Both the position numbers and the translations under genes were made by a program. Positions 9,860-19,873 of a DNA stretch of 64,000 nucleotides are shown one piece after another. Source of the DNA: Phycisphaerales bacterium PN19_bin_20 (lineage in GTDB: Bacteria; Planctomycetota; Phycisphaerae; Phycisphaerales; UBA1924). The stretch is from assembly GCA_021173225.1 (NCBI GenBank), contig JAJOLK010000011.1, positions 23,679 through 87,678 on the forward strand. Reading direction: 5' to 3'. The first letter of the stretch is position 1. The number at the start of each line of letters is the position of its first letter. The notes beneath the pieces were generated by a model that saw only the letters and a list, made by a program, of their open reading frames with translations, did no database searches and was not told the DNA's origin.

Positions 9860-10153
9860 ATGGCGAGGCGCACTTTTGACGTCGTACAACCCAACCACTC
9901 TGTCGGCGCTGATCGCCAAAGCGATCGCCAGATCGATCGCCAGATTGGAGGCATGGACCACGGCATCAGTGGGCTCGCGGTGGCCGAAGACGTGGCGGCC
10001 CCAGAGGCAGACGCTGAGCTTCGGCCAGCCTTCCATGAAGTTCAGCTCACGGCGTACTTGCGCTGGCTGCGCGAGGGCGGCGATGACGCGAGCAACTGGG
10101 CTGCCGCAGAGGCCGAGCTGACGCAGAAGCTTCGCCAGCAGCGCGGGCTGTGA
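9860..10153 (+). CDS. Small protein with DUF2934-like C terminus
   Basis: A 97-residue protein. The N-terminal half is polar and contains an RQSDRQIDRQ micro-repeat. The C-terminal segment YLRWLREGGDDASNWAAAEAEL resembles DUF2934 (aromatic, Trp, Gly, then W..AE.EL). The start is supported by AGGAGG eight bases upstream, one of the best Shine-Dalgarno sites in the window. It lies just before the BamD-like gene. No function is known for the family; the resemblance is by eye. Confidence 0.65.
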   Translation: MARRTFDVVQPNHSVGADRQSDRQIDRQIGGMDHGISGLAVAEDVAAPEADAELRPAFHEVQLTAYLRWLREGGDDASNWAAAEAELTQKLRQQRGL

Positions 10154-10186
10154 GCGTTGACGGGCGCCTTTGGCTATGCTGGGCGG

Positions 10187-11557
10187 ATGCAGCGTTGGTC
10201 TTGCAAAGCAGCGCGAGGGCTTGAGCGAAGCGGCGGCGGCACGCGGTGCCCCGCTGGCGATGGCGCTCGTGAGTTTTCGCTGGCCGTCCTGCGTCTTACG
10301 CTCACGGCGGGCGGCGCGCTGTTGTCGTTGATTGTCAGCGGCTGTGGCACCGGCGCGAAGGCTGAGGCTGGCAATGCGGCACCCGGAGCGTCGGCGGTGG
10401 TTCGCGCCAGCGGTGAAAGCGGAAAGGGCGGGCCTCAAGTCACTCCGGGCGCGCGAGCGCTGAACCTGCCAAGTGGGCAAGATCCGCGCGAGCGGCTGAT
10501 GGACGTCGGGCCAGCTCAGCGCGGCACCGCCGGTCAGGTCACGCCGGGGTACGCGTTAGATGCGCAGGGTAACTGGACGATGGTCTCAGGCCCGGCTGAG
10601 GGCACCGACGAGGCTGTGCTGTCTGAGGCCCGTCGCGAGCTGGCGCAGGGCCAGGCGCGGCGCGGGTTCGACGTGATCGATCGGTGGCTCTCGGCGCGTG
10701 AGCGGACGGACCATCCGCTGCTGCCGCAGGCGTATTTGCTGCGGGCCGATGCGCAGAGCGCCGCGGGCGATGAGTATCAGGCGCTGTACGACTATGAGTC
10801 GCTGATCAAGAGCTTTCCGGGTTCGCCCGAGTACGTGACGGCGGTGGAGCGCGAGCTTGATATCGCGGTGCGGTATGTCAACGGGACGCGTCGGAAGATG
10901 GCCGGCATCCGGTGGGTCGACGCCGCGGAAGTTGGCGAGGAGCTGCTGCTGCGGGTGCACGAGCGGCTGCCGGGCTCGCGTCTGGCGGAGCGTGCGAGCA
11001 TCGAGCTTGCAGATTACTACTACCGCACGCGCGACCTTGAGAGTGCCGCGATCGCCTACGAGCTCTTCCAGCAGAACCACCCGCGCAGCGCGTACACGAT
11101 GCGGGCCCGTCAGCGGCAGATCTTCGCCAACCTGGGGCGGTTCAAGGGCCCGAGGTATGACAGCACCAAGCTGCTGGATTCGCGCCTGCTGATCGACCGC
11201 TTCAGGCGTGATTATCCGGCCCAGGCCGAGCAGCTTGGGCTCGATGAGGCGCTGGGCGCGCGGATTGATGAGTCTGGCGCGCAGCAGATGCTCGACGCCG
11301 CCGACTGGCACCTGCGCCGGGGCGATGCGCCGGGGTCGCGGCTAATCCTCAACAGGCTGGTCCGCCAGCACTCGCAGACGGCGACCGCGCAGCGCACGCT
11401 GGCGCTGCTGCGCGAGCGCGGGTGGCTGGTGCCAACTCAGGCCGAGCTGGAGGCGCAGAGCGTGAGCATCCCGATGCTGCCGAGCGACCAAGCACCCGGC
11501 ACGCCCATGACTGCTCCCACCAGTATCCCCTCGACTGTTCCCACGGAGGCGAAGTGA
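10187..11557 (+). CDS. BamD-like TPR outer-membrane lipoprotein
   Basis: About 456 residues from the ATG, or ten more from an upstream TTG. A basic start and hydrophobic stretch end in the lipobox VSGC near residue 48, so it should be lipidated and sent to the outer membrane. After a Gly/Ala linker come helical TPR-like repeats (about 140-410) with BamD-style landmarks such as YLLRADAQ, YDYESLIKSFPGSPE and ELADYYYRTRDLESAAIAYE. BamD helps insert beta-barrel proteins. Here the protein is longer than the roughly 245-residue enterobacterial form, with extra C-terminal repeats and a Pro/Thr-rich tail. It overlaps the next lipoprotein gene by one base (TGATG). A generic YbgF/TPR role is possible. 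Confidence 0.72.
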   Translation: MQRWSCKAARGLERSGGGTRCPAGDGAREFSLAVLRLTLTAGGALLSLIVSGCGTGAKAEAGNAAPGASAVVRASGESGKGGPQVTPGARALNLPSGQDPRERLMDVGPAQRGTAGQVTPGYALDAQGNWTMVSGPAEGTDEAVLSEARRELAQGQARRGFDVIDRWLSARERTDHPLLPQAYLLRADAQSAAGDEYQALYDYESLIKSFPGSPEYVTAVERELDIAVRYVNGTRRKMAGIRWVDAAEVGEELLLRVHERLPGSRLAERASIELADYYYRTRDLESAAIAYELFQQNHPRSAYTMRARQRQIFANLGRFKGPRYDSTKLLDSRLLIDRFRRDYPAQAEQLGLDEALGARIDESGAQQMLDAADWHLRRGDAPGSRLILNRLVRQHSQTATAQRTLALLRERGWLVPTQAELEAQSVSIPMLPSDQAPGTPMTAPTSIPSTVPTEAK

Positions 11558-12162
11558 TGGTTCAGCCTTCACGCGGGCGCGGGATTGCCGCGCAATGGGC
11601 GGACGCGCAACGGGCGAGAGCGCAACGGGCGCGGCTCTCCGCGCGGATTGCTTTCGCGGGTCTGCTCGGGGCCGCGGCGCTGCTGGGCCTGGCCGCGTGC
11701 TCGAACGATCCGACGCAGGGCTACAGCTTCGGGACGTCGTTCCGCTCGGACGTCAGCTCCATCGCGGTCCCGCTGTTCACCAACGACACGTTCACCGGCG
11801 GGCTTGAGGTCAAGCTCGCACAAGCGATTGTCAATGAAGTCAGGCGGCAGACTCCGTACCGGGTTGTCGCCGGTGACGCGGCCCAAACGGTGCTGCGCGG
11901 GACGATCACCCAGGCGTCGCTGGTGACGACCGTCTCGGGGCGTGAGACGGGCCTGGCCGAGGAGCAGGCGGTCCGCATCACGGTCGACTTTGCATGGACT
12001 GACGCGCGGACGGGTCGGGTGCTCTCGGCTCGCCGCAACTTCGCCGCCGCACGGACGTTCGTGCCCGCCCAAGGCGCTACTGAGCGGATCGAGGTCGGCC
12101 AAGACGCGACGCTCCAGCAGCTCGCGCGAGACATCGTGGGCGAGATGCGCAGCGGGTGGTAA
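11557..12162 (+). CDS. LptE-like LPS-assembly lipoprotein
   Basis: A 201-residue lipoprotein. The Arg/Ala-rich leader and hydrophobic core end in LAAC (Cys48). The mature part begins YSFGTSF and SSIAVPLFTNDTFTGGLEVKLAQAI, the pattern of the LptE family, whose members plug the LptD barrel that exports lipopolysaccharide. An antiparallel strand region with SLVTTVSGRETGLAEEQAV follows. Start and previous stop overlap as TGATG, with GGAGG upstream, so it is translationally coupled to the BamD-like gene. Related bacteria carry LptE-like proteins of this type; assignment is by pattern only. Confidence 0.72.
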   Translation: MVQPSRGRGIAAQWADAQRARAQRARLSARIAFAGLLGAAALLGLAACSNDPTQGYSFGTSFRSDVSSIAVPLFTNDTFTGGLEVKLAQAIVNEVRRQTPYRVVAGDAAQTVLRGTITQASLVTTVSGRETGLAEEQAVRITVDFAWTDARTGRVLSARRNFAAARTFVPAQGATERIEVGQDATLQQLARDIVGEMRSGW

Positions 12163-12303
12163 CGCCCTCGGCGGGGCGAACTGCCCACGGGTTCGACCCG
12201 TATCAATCTATCGCACGAGCACCTAGAGTTGCCGGAGCCCACGACGAGCCTCTCCGGTCCCACCCGGCCAAGGCACGGCGTTGCCCGGCAGGAGCGCAGG
12301 TCC

Positions 12304-14444
<2,141 letters not shown>

Positions 14445-14454
<10 letters not shown>

Positions 14455-14556
14455 ATGGCCCTGCGTGAGTGGCCCTGCGTGAATGGCCCTGCGTGAATGG
14501 CCCTGCGTGAATGGCCCTGCGTGAATGGCCCTGCGTGAATGGCCCTGCGCGAGTGG
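14445..14556. repeat. Eight tandem 14-bp units at the ftsH 3' end
   Basis: The unit CCCTGCGTGAATGG is repeated eight times without a break; units two and eight carry single-base changes. The first copy contains the ftsH TGA stop, and every unit carries the same TGA or a close variant. Each GGCC boundary is self-complementary, so GGCC...GGCC mini-hairpins with ten-base loops can form. The array fills the spacer up to the stop of the converging HAD gene. Confidence 0.93.
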
Positions 14557-14560
14557 CCAA

Positions 14561-15319
14561 TCAGACGGCCAGCCGCTCCAGGATATCAACCACGCCGAGC
14601 GCCTCTGCGTGAGGGGAGATGTAGTGCGCGTGCTCTTTGATCGCCGCCTGCGCGTTGCTCGGGCACGCGAAGAACCCGACGCGCTCGGCGATGCACTTGT
14701 CACTGGTCGTGTCGCCGATGCCCGCGAGGCGCTCGCGCGGCAAGCCCGTCCGCTTCAGCAGGCGGTCAAGGCCGGTGCCCTTGGAGATGTGCGTCAGGTC
14801 GCAGTTGATGTAGAACCACGTCATGCTCACGCGGAAGCTCCAGCCCTCTTTGGCGCACGCGGCCTCGACGCGCGGCGTCAGCGAGCGCAGGAACGCGGTG
14901 TCAGCGTGCCAGAGTGTGACGCTGGCGTTCTTCCCTGGCTGCTGGCGCACGCCCGCGGGGCCGAGTTCAAGATCGGCCCACGCCGCCAGCTCGCGCACCG
15001 CGCGCCGGTGCTCAGCGGTGATCGCCGGGTCCATCTCGGCGATGTTGGCCGCGGGGTCGTAGAGCCACACGCCCATCTCACCCACCAGCGGCGCGTGCAG
15101 GTTGCCGATCAGGCGTGAGACGGCCTCTGCAAACGGCAGCGGCCTGCCGGTGCAGAGCGTTACTAGCGGGCGGTCGCCGCGCTGCATGGCCAGGGCGTTG
15201 TGGTTGGCGACCTTGGCGAGGCTGGGCAGGTCGAAGGCGTGCTGGCCTTCGCTGACCAGGCAGCCGTCGATGTCGCAGAGCACAAGGTCAAAGCGTCTTA
15301 GTGGGAGCGTGCCTGGCAT
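14561..15319 (-). CDS. HAD-superfamily phosphatase
   Basis: A 252-residue haloacid-dehalogenase-type phosphatase. Motif I is CDIDGCL, with nucleophile Asp16 and general acid Asp18. LCTGRP is motif II, a Lys follows near THISKGTGL, and GIGDTTSDKCIAE is motif IV. The fold resembles the Cof/sucrose-phosphatase (type IIB cap) group, so the substrate is probably a sugar phosphate or phosphoglycolate. It is the last gene of a minus-strand run behind ruvC, separated by 55 bases of tandem repeats. Confidence 0.83.
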   Translation of the reverse strand: MPGTLPLRRFDLVLCDIDGCLVSEGQHAFDLPSLAKVANHNALAMQRGDRPLVTLCTGRPLPFAEAVSRLIGNLHAPLVGEMGVWLYDPAANIAEMDPAITAEHRRAVRELAAWADLELGPAGVRQQPGKNASVTLWHADTAFLRSLTPRVEAACAKEGWSFRVSMTWFYINCDLTHISKGTGLDRLLKRTGLPRERLAGIGDTTSDKCIAERVGFFACPSNAQAAIKEHAHYISPHAEALGVVDILERLAV

Positions 15320-15340
15320 AGTGCGGATTGTTGCGTGAGC

Positions 15341-15379
15341 GCGGGCGGTTGGCGCGGGCGATTGGCGCGGGCGGTTAGC
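15341..15379. repeat. Three 13-bp tandem units over the ruvC stop codon
   Basis: GCGGGCGGTTGGC is repeated three times with one-base differences (15341-15353, 15354-15366, 15367-15379). In the third copy TTGGC is TTAGC, and that TTA is the ruvC stop (TAA on the minus strand). The other copies read TTG there, so a single base decides where the gene ends. Confidence 0.85.
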
Positions 15380-15905
15380 GCGGGGTGCCTGCGCGTTTGA
15401 TCGCCGTCAGTGCGATGGCGAGTGCGTCGGCAACATCCGGCGGGTTGGGCACCTCGCTCAGGCCAAGCTCAAGTTGCATCGCCCGCTGCATCTGGGCCTT
15501 GGGCGCGTGCCCGAAGCCCGTGGCAGACTTTTTGACCTCGCTGGCGCGCAGCTCGATGAGCCCGAGCCCCGCGCGGCGGATGGCCAGCAGCATCACGCCC
15601 CGCGCGTGCCCCATCACAATCGCCGTGGCCGGGTGCTTGTAGTGCGCGTAGAGCTGCTCAACCGCGACGACCTCTGGCCTGAGCCTCTCGAGCAGCTCGA
15701 CCAGGTCGCGCTCAAGCTCAACGAGCCGATCGGCGACGGGTAGCTTGATGTCAAGGCGGAAGACGCCCGCTTCAACGCACGCGTACGCGGGCCCGGACGA
15801 CCGGCCGAGCTTGCCGCCAGCGCGTGCCGCCAACGGGCCGCGCGAAGGCTCAACGCACCCGTAGCCGGTCAGCCGCGTGCCAGGATCGATGCCCAGGACC
15901 CGCAT
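15375..15905 (-). CDS. ruvC: Holliday junction endonuclease RuvC
   Basis: This 176-residue endonuclease resolves Holliday junctions with RuvA and RuvB. The RNase-H-fold acidic residues are visible: Asp7 (GIDPGT), Glu83 (AVEQLY) and the pair Asp157/Asp160 (PPDVADALAIA). Length matches the family (about 173). No ruvA or ruvB lies nearby. It sits 44 bases after a flavin-reductase gene and 55 bases before a HAD gene on the same strand. Its stop codon is inside a tandem repeat. Confidence 0.95.
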   Translation of the reverse strand: MRVLGIDPGTRLTGYGCVEPSRGPLAARAGGKLGRSSGPAYACVEAGVFRLDIKLPVADRLVELERDLVELLERLRPEVVAVEQLYAHYKHPATAIVMGHARGVMLLAIRRAGLGLIELRASEVKKSATGFGHAPKAQMQRAMQLELGLSEVPNPPDVADALAIALTAIKRAGTPR

Positions 15906-15949
15906 GGCCTCCAGCGTAGCGTGAACTCTGCGCGGGGAACGCGCGCGGC

Positions 15950-16618
15950 TCAGGCGCCCGGCTGCTGTCCTCGCGGCATCTCAAAGCGGTCGCGCGTAGA
16001 GGTGTAGCCGCTGCCGCCCATGCGCCCGATGGCGTCGAGCAGCGCGGGCTCGACGTGCAGGCGCTCGTTGACAAGCCCTGCGCTGGCGACGATGTGCACG
16101 ACCTCGGCCAGCAGCAGGTTGCCCCCGCCCGGCGCGCCGGGGTTGGTGCGGATGACCTGAAGCGTGCGGCACTCAAAGCTCAGCGGGCTCTGCAAAACCC
16201 CCGGCGGACGCACGACCGTGCTGGCGCGCGGCGTGAGGTGCGCAAAGTCAAACTCGCTGGTGCCGTAGTCAAGCTCGGCGGCGCAGGCGGCCATCTGCGG
16301 GCCCAGCGCGTGCGTCACGATGTTGACCACGCACTCGCCGGTGCCGCCCTCGCTGACAGGCTTGGCGTTTCGGAGCGTGTCTTTCTCGGTGCCGTCGGGC
16401 TTGTTGGCGGGGCAGAAGCAGAGGGTCATGGGGTTGCTGCCCACGCCGCAGAAGAACGAGAAGGGCGCGAGGTTGAGCGCGCCGGCGGCGGTGCCCTCGG
16501 GCCCGGGCCCGATGGTCGAGACCCAGGCGATCGGCCTGGGCACGATCGCGCCGATCAGCAGCTTGTAGCGGTCCTGCGGGCTGAGCTGACGCGGGTCGAT
16601 GTACCGTTGTGCGTCCAT
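15950..16618 (-). CDS. Flavin reductase-like FMN-binding protein
   Basis: A 222-residue cytosolic protein of the flavin-reductase-like split-barrel family. Landmarks are IGAIVPRPIAWVST (about 27-40), NLAPFSFFCGV, then GTGECVVNIVT and a C-terminal dimer segment. Such proteins bind FMN and either reduce free flavin for a partner monooxygenase or act as oxidoreductases themselves. No monooxygenase lies nearby, so the substrate is unknown. It heads a minus-strand run with ruvC and the HAD gene. Confidence 0.82.
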   Translation of the reverse strand: MDAQRYIDPRQLSPQDRYKLLIGAIVPRPIAWVSTIGPGPEGTAAGALNLAPFSFFCGVGSNPMTLCFCPANKPDGTEKDTLRNAKPVSEGGTGECVVNIVTHALGPQMAACAAELDYGTSEFDFAHLTPRASTVVRPPGVLQSPLSFECRTLQVIRTNPGAPGGGNLLLAEVVHIVASAGLVNERLHVEPALLDAIGRMGGSGYTSTRDRFEMPRGQQPGA

Positions 16619-16667
16619 GCGTGACCGTAGCGGTTGACGCGCGGGCCCGCGCGCGCTTCAGTGCGCC

Positions 16668-17171
16668 ATGGCGGAGCATGACAAGAGCAATGAACCCTCC
16701 GGACAGCTTCCCGACGGCGCGCCACTTGATGCGCCGGTCGCCACACTTTGGCCCATGCTGCTAGCGAAGTGGACGGAGTTTGCCAAGGCCTCGGTGGCCT
16801 TCCCGCGCACTCCTGAGGGAGACGCGTGGCGGGCCGCGGTGCCCAGCGTCATCACGCTGCAGGCCGTCGCGATGGCGTTAGGTGAACTTGTCGAACGCCT
16901 CGAAGGCCCGGAGGCGCAGCGCCCCGCGCGCGCTGATGTCGCCCTGGCGCTCGACAAGGCCGGCGTGCTCATAGACCAGCACGAGCGAACATTGCTGGGC
17001 CTGTGGCCCGCGCGTGGCGAGGAACCCCAGGGCCAACCTCACGTCCAACCTCTCGTCCAACCTCATCTCCAACCCCAAGGCCGACCCCAGGGTGTCCCCG
17101 CGGGTGTGATCGAGCTCATCGGCGACGCGCGTGCGGCGGTCGAGGCCGTGCTGCTGTGTAGGCCCGTATAA
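16668..17171 (+). CDS. Hypothetical protein with Gln/Pro repeat
   Basis: A 167-residue protein not recognised. The middle is helical (LWPMLLAKWTEFAKASVAF, TLQAVAMALGELVERLEG). Around residues 120-142 runs a Gln/Pro/His micro-repeat (QPHVQPLVQPHLQPQ), and the final helix is VIELIGDARAAVEAVLL. It lies divergent from the flavin reductase and converges on mnmG with only 15 bases between stops. No transmembrane segment or signal peptide is seen. Confidence 0.6.
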   Translation: MAEHDKSNEPSGQLPDGAPLDAPVATLWPMLLAKWTEFAKASVAFPRTPEGDAWRAAVPSVITLQAVAMALGELVERLEGPEAQRPARADVALALDKAGVLIDQHERTLLGLWPARGEEPQGQPHVQPLVQPHLQPQGRPQGVPAGVIELIGDARAAVEAVLLCRPV

Positions 17172-17186
17172 AGCCGCGCCACACGT

Positions 17187-19223
17187 TCACGCCCCCGCGC
17201 TCTGTACCCGGTGCTTCTTGATCAGCACGCCCAGCAGCAGCACGTCTGAGGGCGTCAGCCCCTCAAGCCGCGACGCTTGCCCGAGCGTCTCAGGCCTGAA
17301 CCGCGTCAGCGCTGCGCGGGCCTCGTTCCTGATCGAGACGATCTGCGCGTAGTCAAAGTCTGTCGGGATCCGGCGGCGCTCGAGCTCGCCCAAACGCTCG
17401 ACCTGCGCGCGGGCCTTGGCGGCGTACGGCTCGTAAAAGCGGTCTGTGTGCGCACACACCAGCACCCGCCGCCCAAACTCGCCTCGTGCGCCGAACTGCC
17501 CACGCAGCGTGGCGGCCAGCGCATCGGTCGTGAACTTTGGGTTTCGCAGGTGCTCACCCAGCGGGCGGCCGTCCAAACGCGCCGCATTGATCAGCGCGCC
17601 CAATCGCGCGTGCTCGTGCGCCTCGCGCTCGTGCAGACGCAGCCGCCAACGCCCCAGCGCGGTGCCATCGAGCAGACCCAGCGATCGCGCAAGCCCCGTC
17701 AATCTCGCACCGGCGTTGTCGGCCCGTAGCAGCAGACGGTGCTCAGCCCGACTCGTAAACATCCGGTACGGCTCCAGCGGGGTCTTGGTCGCCAGGTCGT
17801 CCATCAACACCCCTATGTACGCTTGCTCACGCCCGATGCGGACCGGCTCATCGTCAACGCTCAGCCGCGCCGCGTTGAGCCCAGCCAGCAGACCCTGGGC
17901 CGCGGCCTCTTCATACCCGCTGGTCCCGTTGATCTGCCCGGCCATGAACAGCCCCGCGACCAGCTTGCTCTCGCACGTCGCGCGCGTCTGGTGCGGACGC
18001 ACCATGTCGTACTCCACCGCGTACCCGTGCCGATAGATGTGCGCCGCGCCGCACCCGGGCAGCGACCGCACAAGGCCCTCTTGCACGTCTGCGGGCAGGC
18101 TCGTGCTGATCCCGTTGCAGTAAACCCAGTCGTCGTCGTGGCTTTCGGGCTCAAGATACACCTGGTGCGAGGCCTTGTCGGCAAACCGCACGACCTTGTC
18201 CTCGATGCTCGGGCAGTACCGCGGCCCGGCGGACTCGATCTGCCCGCTGTACATCGGCGCGCGGTGCAGGTTCGCGCGGATCAGCGCGTGACCCGCCGCG
18301 CCCGTGCTTGTCACACGGCATTCAACCTGCGGCAGTACCGGGAACCGCGCCGCCACCACGCCCAACGTCTCCGCCGTCGCCGCATCCAGCACAGCCGCGC
18401 CATCGTCGCTCCCACCGCCATCAGCGCCGTGCGAAACTTCAGCCAGCGTCAGGTCAGAGAACGGCGTCGGCGGCACATCACCAGTCTGTGGCTCCAGCGC
18501 GTCCCAATCGATCGTTGAACGCTTAAGCCGCGGCGGCGTGCCGGTCTTGAGCCGCCCAAGCTCAAAGCCCAGCTCGCGCAGGTTGGCCGAGATGCCGACT
18601 GCCGCATGCTCACCGAAGCGCCCGCCGGGGGTCTTGTACTCGCCGGTGTGCATCAGCCCGCGCATGAAGGTGCCGGTGGTGAGCACGACGGCCCGCGCGT
18701 GCAGCGTGCGGCGCTCGCGCCCATCCTCTCCTGTGCCCAGCTCAACCCCAACGATCGCGCCGCGCTCAACCACCAGCCGCTCAACGCTGGCGCGCACGAC
18801 GCGCACGTGCGAGTGCGTAGCGATCAGCCGCTGCGCCTCGCGGGCGTAGGCGTGCTTGTCGCACTGGGCCCGCGGGCCGTGCACGGCCGCGCCCTTGCTG
18901 GTGTTGAGCACCTTGAACTGGATGCCCGTCGCGTCGGTGATCAGGCCCATCAGCCCGCCCATCGCGTCAATCTCGCGGACCATCTGCCCCTTGGCCAGCC
19001 CGCCGATCGCCGGGTTGCAGCTCATCACGCCGATCTTGCCCGGCTCGGGCGTGACCAGCGCGACCAGCAAACCCTGCGGCAGCTGGTCATCCCGCGCGAG
19101 GTTCGCGCCCGCGCTGAGCCCCAGCGCGACGGCCCGCGCCGCGAGCACGTTGCCCGCCGCCCACGCGGCCTCAAGCCCCGCGTGCCCGCCGCCGATCACG
19201 ATGACGCCGAAGCTCTCAACCAC
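17187..19223 (-). CDS. mnmG: tRNA uridine 5-carboxymethylaminomethyl modification enzyme MnmG
   Basis: This FAD enzyme works with MnmE to modify U34 of several tRNAs. About 678 residues from GTG at 19223, longer than the usual 620-640. The FAD loop VIVIGGGHAGLEAA starts near residue 8, with CNPAIGGLAKG and KTGTPPRL further on and the helical SDVLLLGVLI end. The excess comes from insertions near residues 20-45 and near 260-285 (Gly/Asp-rich). The open frame continues upstream through the J-domain gene, but that stretch is not MnmG-like. Start and previous stop are 16 bases apart, so it is likely co-transcribed with the dnaJ-like and FKBP genes. Confidence 0.94.
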   Translation of the reverse strand: MVESFGVIVIGGGHAGLEAAWAAGNVLAARAVALGLSAGANLARDDQLPQGLLVALVTPEPGKIGVMSCNPAIGGLAKGQMVREIDAMGGLMGLITDATGIQFKVLNTSKGAAVHGPRAQCDKHAYAREAQRLIATHSHVRVVRASVERLVVERGAIVGVELGTGEDGRERRTLHARAVVLTTGTFMRGLMHTGEYKTPGGRFGEHAAVGISANLRELGFELGRLKTGTPPRLKRSTIDWDALEPQTGDVPPTPFSDLTLAEVSHGADGGGSDDGAAVLDAATAETLGVVAARFPVLPQVECRVTSTGAAGHALIRANLHRAPMYSGQIESAGPRYCPSIEDKVVRFADKASHQVYLEPESHDDDWVYCNGISTSLPADVQEGLVRSLPGCGAAHIYRHGYAVEYDMVRPHQTRATCESKLVAGLFMAGQINGTSGYEEAAAQGLLAGLNAARLSVDDEPVRIGREQAYIGVLMDDLATKTPLEPYRMFTSRAEHRLLLRADNAGARLTGLARSLGLLDGTALGRWRLRLHEREAHEHARLGALINAARLDGRPLGEHLRNPKFTTDALAATLRGQFGARGEFGRRVLVCAHTDRFYEPYAAKARAQVERLGELERRRIPTDFDYAQIVSIRNEARAALTRFRPETLGQASRLEGLTPSDVLLLGVLIKKHRVQSAGA

Positions 19224-19239
19224 GCCTGATTGTTGGTCG

Positions 19240-19842
19240 TCACTGGGGCCGCTGTGCGCGCTTGGCGTGATGAGCGCGATCGGCCTGCTGAGCCCTTCGG
19301 GGCTCGAACAGCACGCGCCAGAACCAAGCGACGTCCTCGGCCAGTTCCTCGCGGTCAAGGCCGGCCTGGGCCGCATCACGCGCTGAGGCGTCGATGTGCA
19401 CGCTGGCGGTCGCCCCCTGACGCGGACCGGTTCCCGCGCTAGTTCCCGCGGCAGTTCCCGCGCTAGTGCCCGCGCTAGTGCCCGCCCCCGAGCCTCGCCC
19501 TGGTCGCGCGGCAACGCTCGTCCACGTGTAATGCGGGCTCAGCAACACCTCCGTCGGCGGCGCGGCGCGGGCCGCCAACAGCCGGTCGTATTCGGCCCGC
19601 TTGTCCGGGTCGATCAAAACCTCGTACGCGCGCTGCACGCGCGTGAAGCGGTCGTGCGCATCAGCCGCGCTGTTGACGTCAGGGTGCAGTTGCCGGGCCA
19701 GCGCCCGGTGCGCCGCGCGAACCTGCACGGGCAAGCAGCGCTGGCTCAGGCCGAGCACCTGGTACAGGTTCTGTGCGCCCGCGCCCACCTTGGCCTTCGC
19801 GCCGGCACCCTCGGCGTCTTGCTTTGCACCCGCGCCTGCCAC
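19240..19842 (-). CDS. J-domain protein
   Basis: A 200-residue co-chaperone that would stimulate an Hsp70. The J domain spans about residues 25-90 (NLYQVLGL, ARQLHPDVN with the essential His-Pro-Asp at 53-55, AYEVLIDPDKRAEYDRLL). It has no zinc-finger or C-terminal substrate domain, so it is a type III J protein. Residues 117-140 are a Gly-Thr-Ser-Ala micro-repeat. The start is GTG with GGAGGG upstream. It lies 31 bases after the CpeT-FKBP gene and 16 before mnmG, an operon-like arrangement. Confidence 0.87.
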   Translation of the reverse strand: MAGAGAKQDAEGAGAKAKVGAGAQNLYQVLGLSQRCLPVQVRAAHRALARQLHPDVNSAADAHDRFTRVQRAYEVLIDPDKRAEYDRLLAARAAPPTEVLLSPHYTWTSVAARPGRGSGAGTSAGTSAGTAAGTSAGTGPRQGATASVHIDASARDAAQAGLDREELAEDVAWFWRVLFEPRRAQQADRAHHAKRAQRPQ

Positions 19843-19873
19843 GGCCGAAAACCCTCCGGTTGCTCGCGCTGCC

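Noticed and set aside
9539-10480. A 313-codon minus-strand frame over the small DUF2934-like gene and the start of the BamD-like gene
   Set aside because: No homology, and the opposite strand has a strong Shine-Dalgarno and two good genes.
19224-19514. N-terminal extension of mnmG
   Set aside because: It runs inside the J-domain gene in another frame and has no FAD-enzyme similarity; GTG at 19223 fits better.
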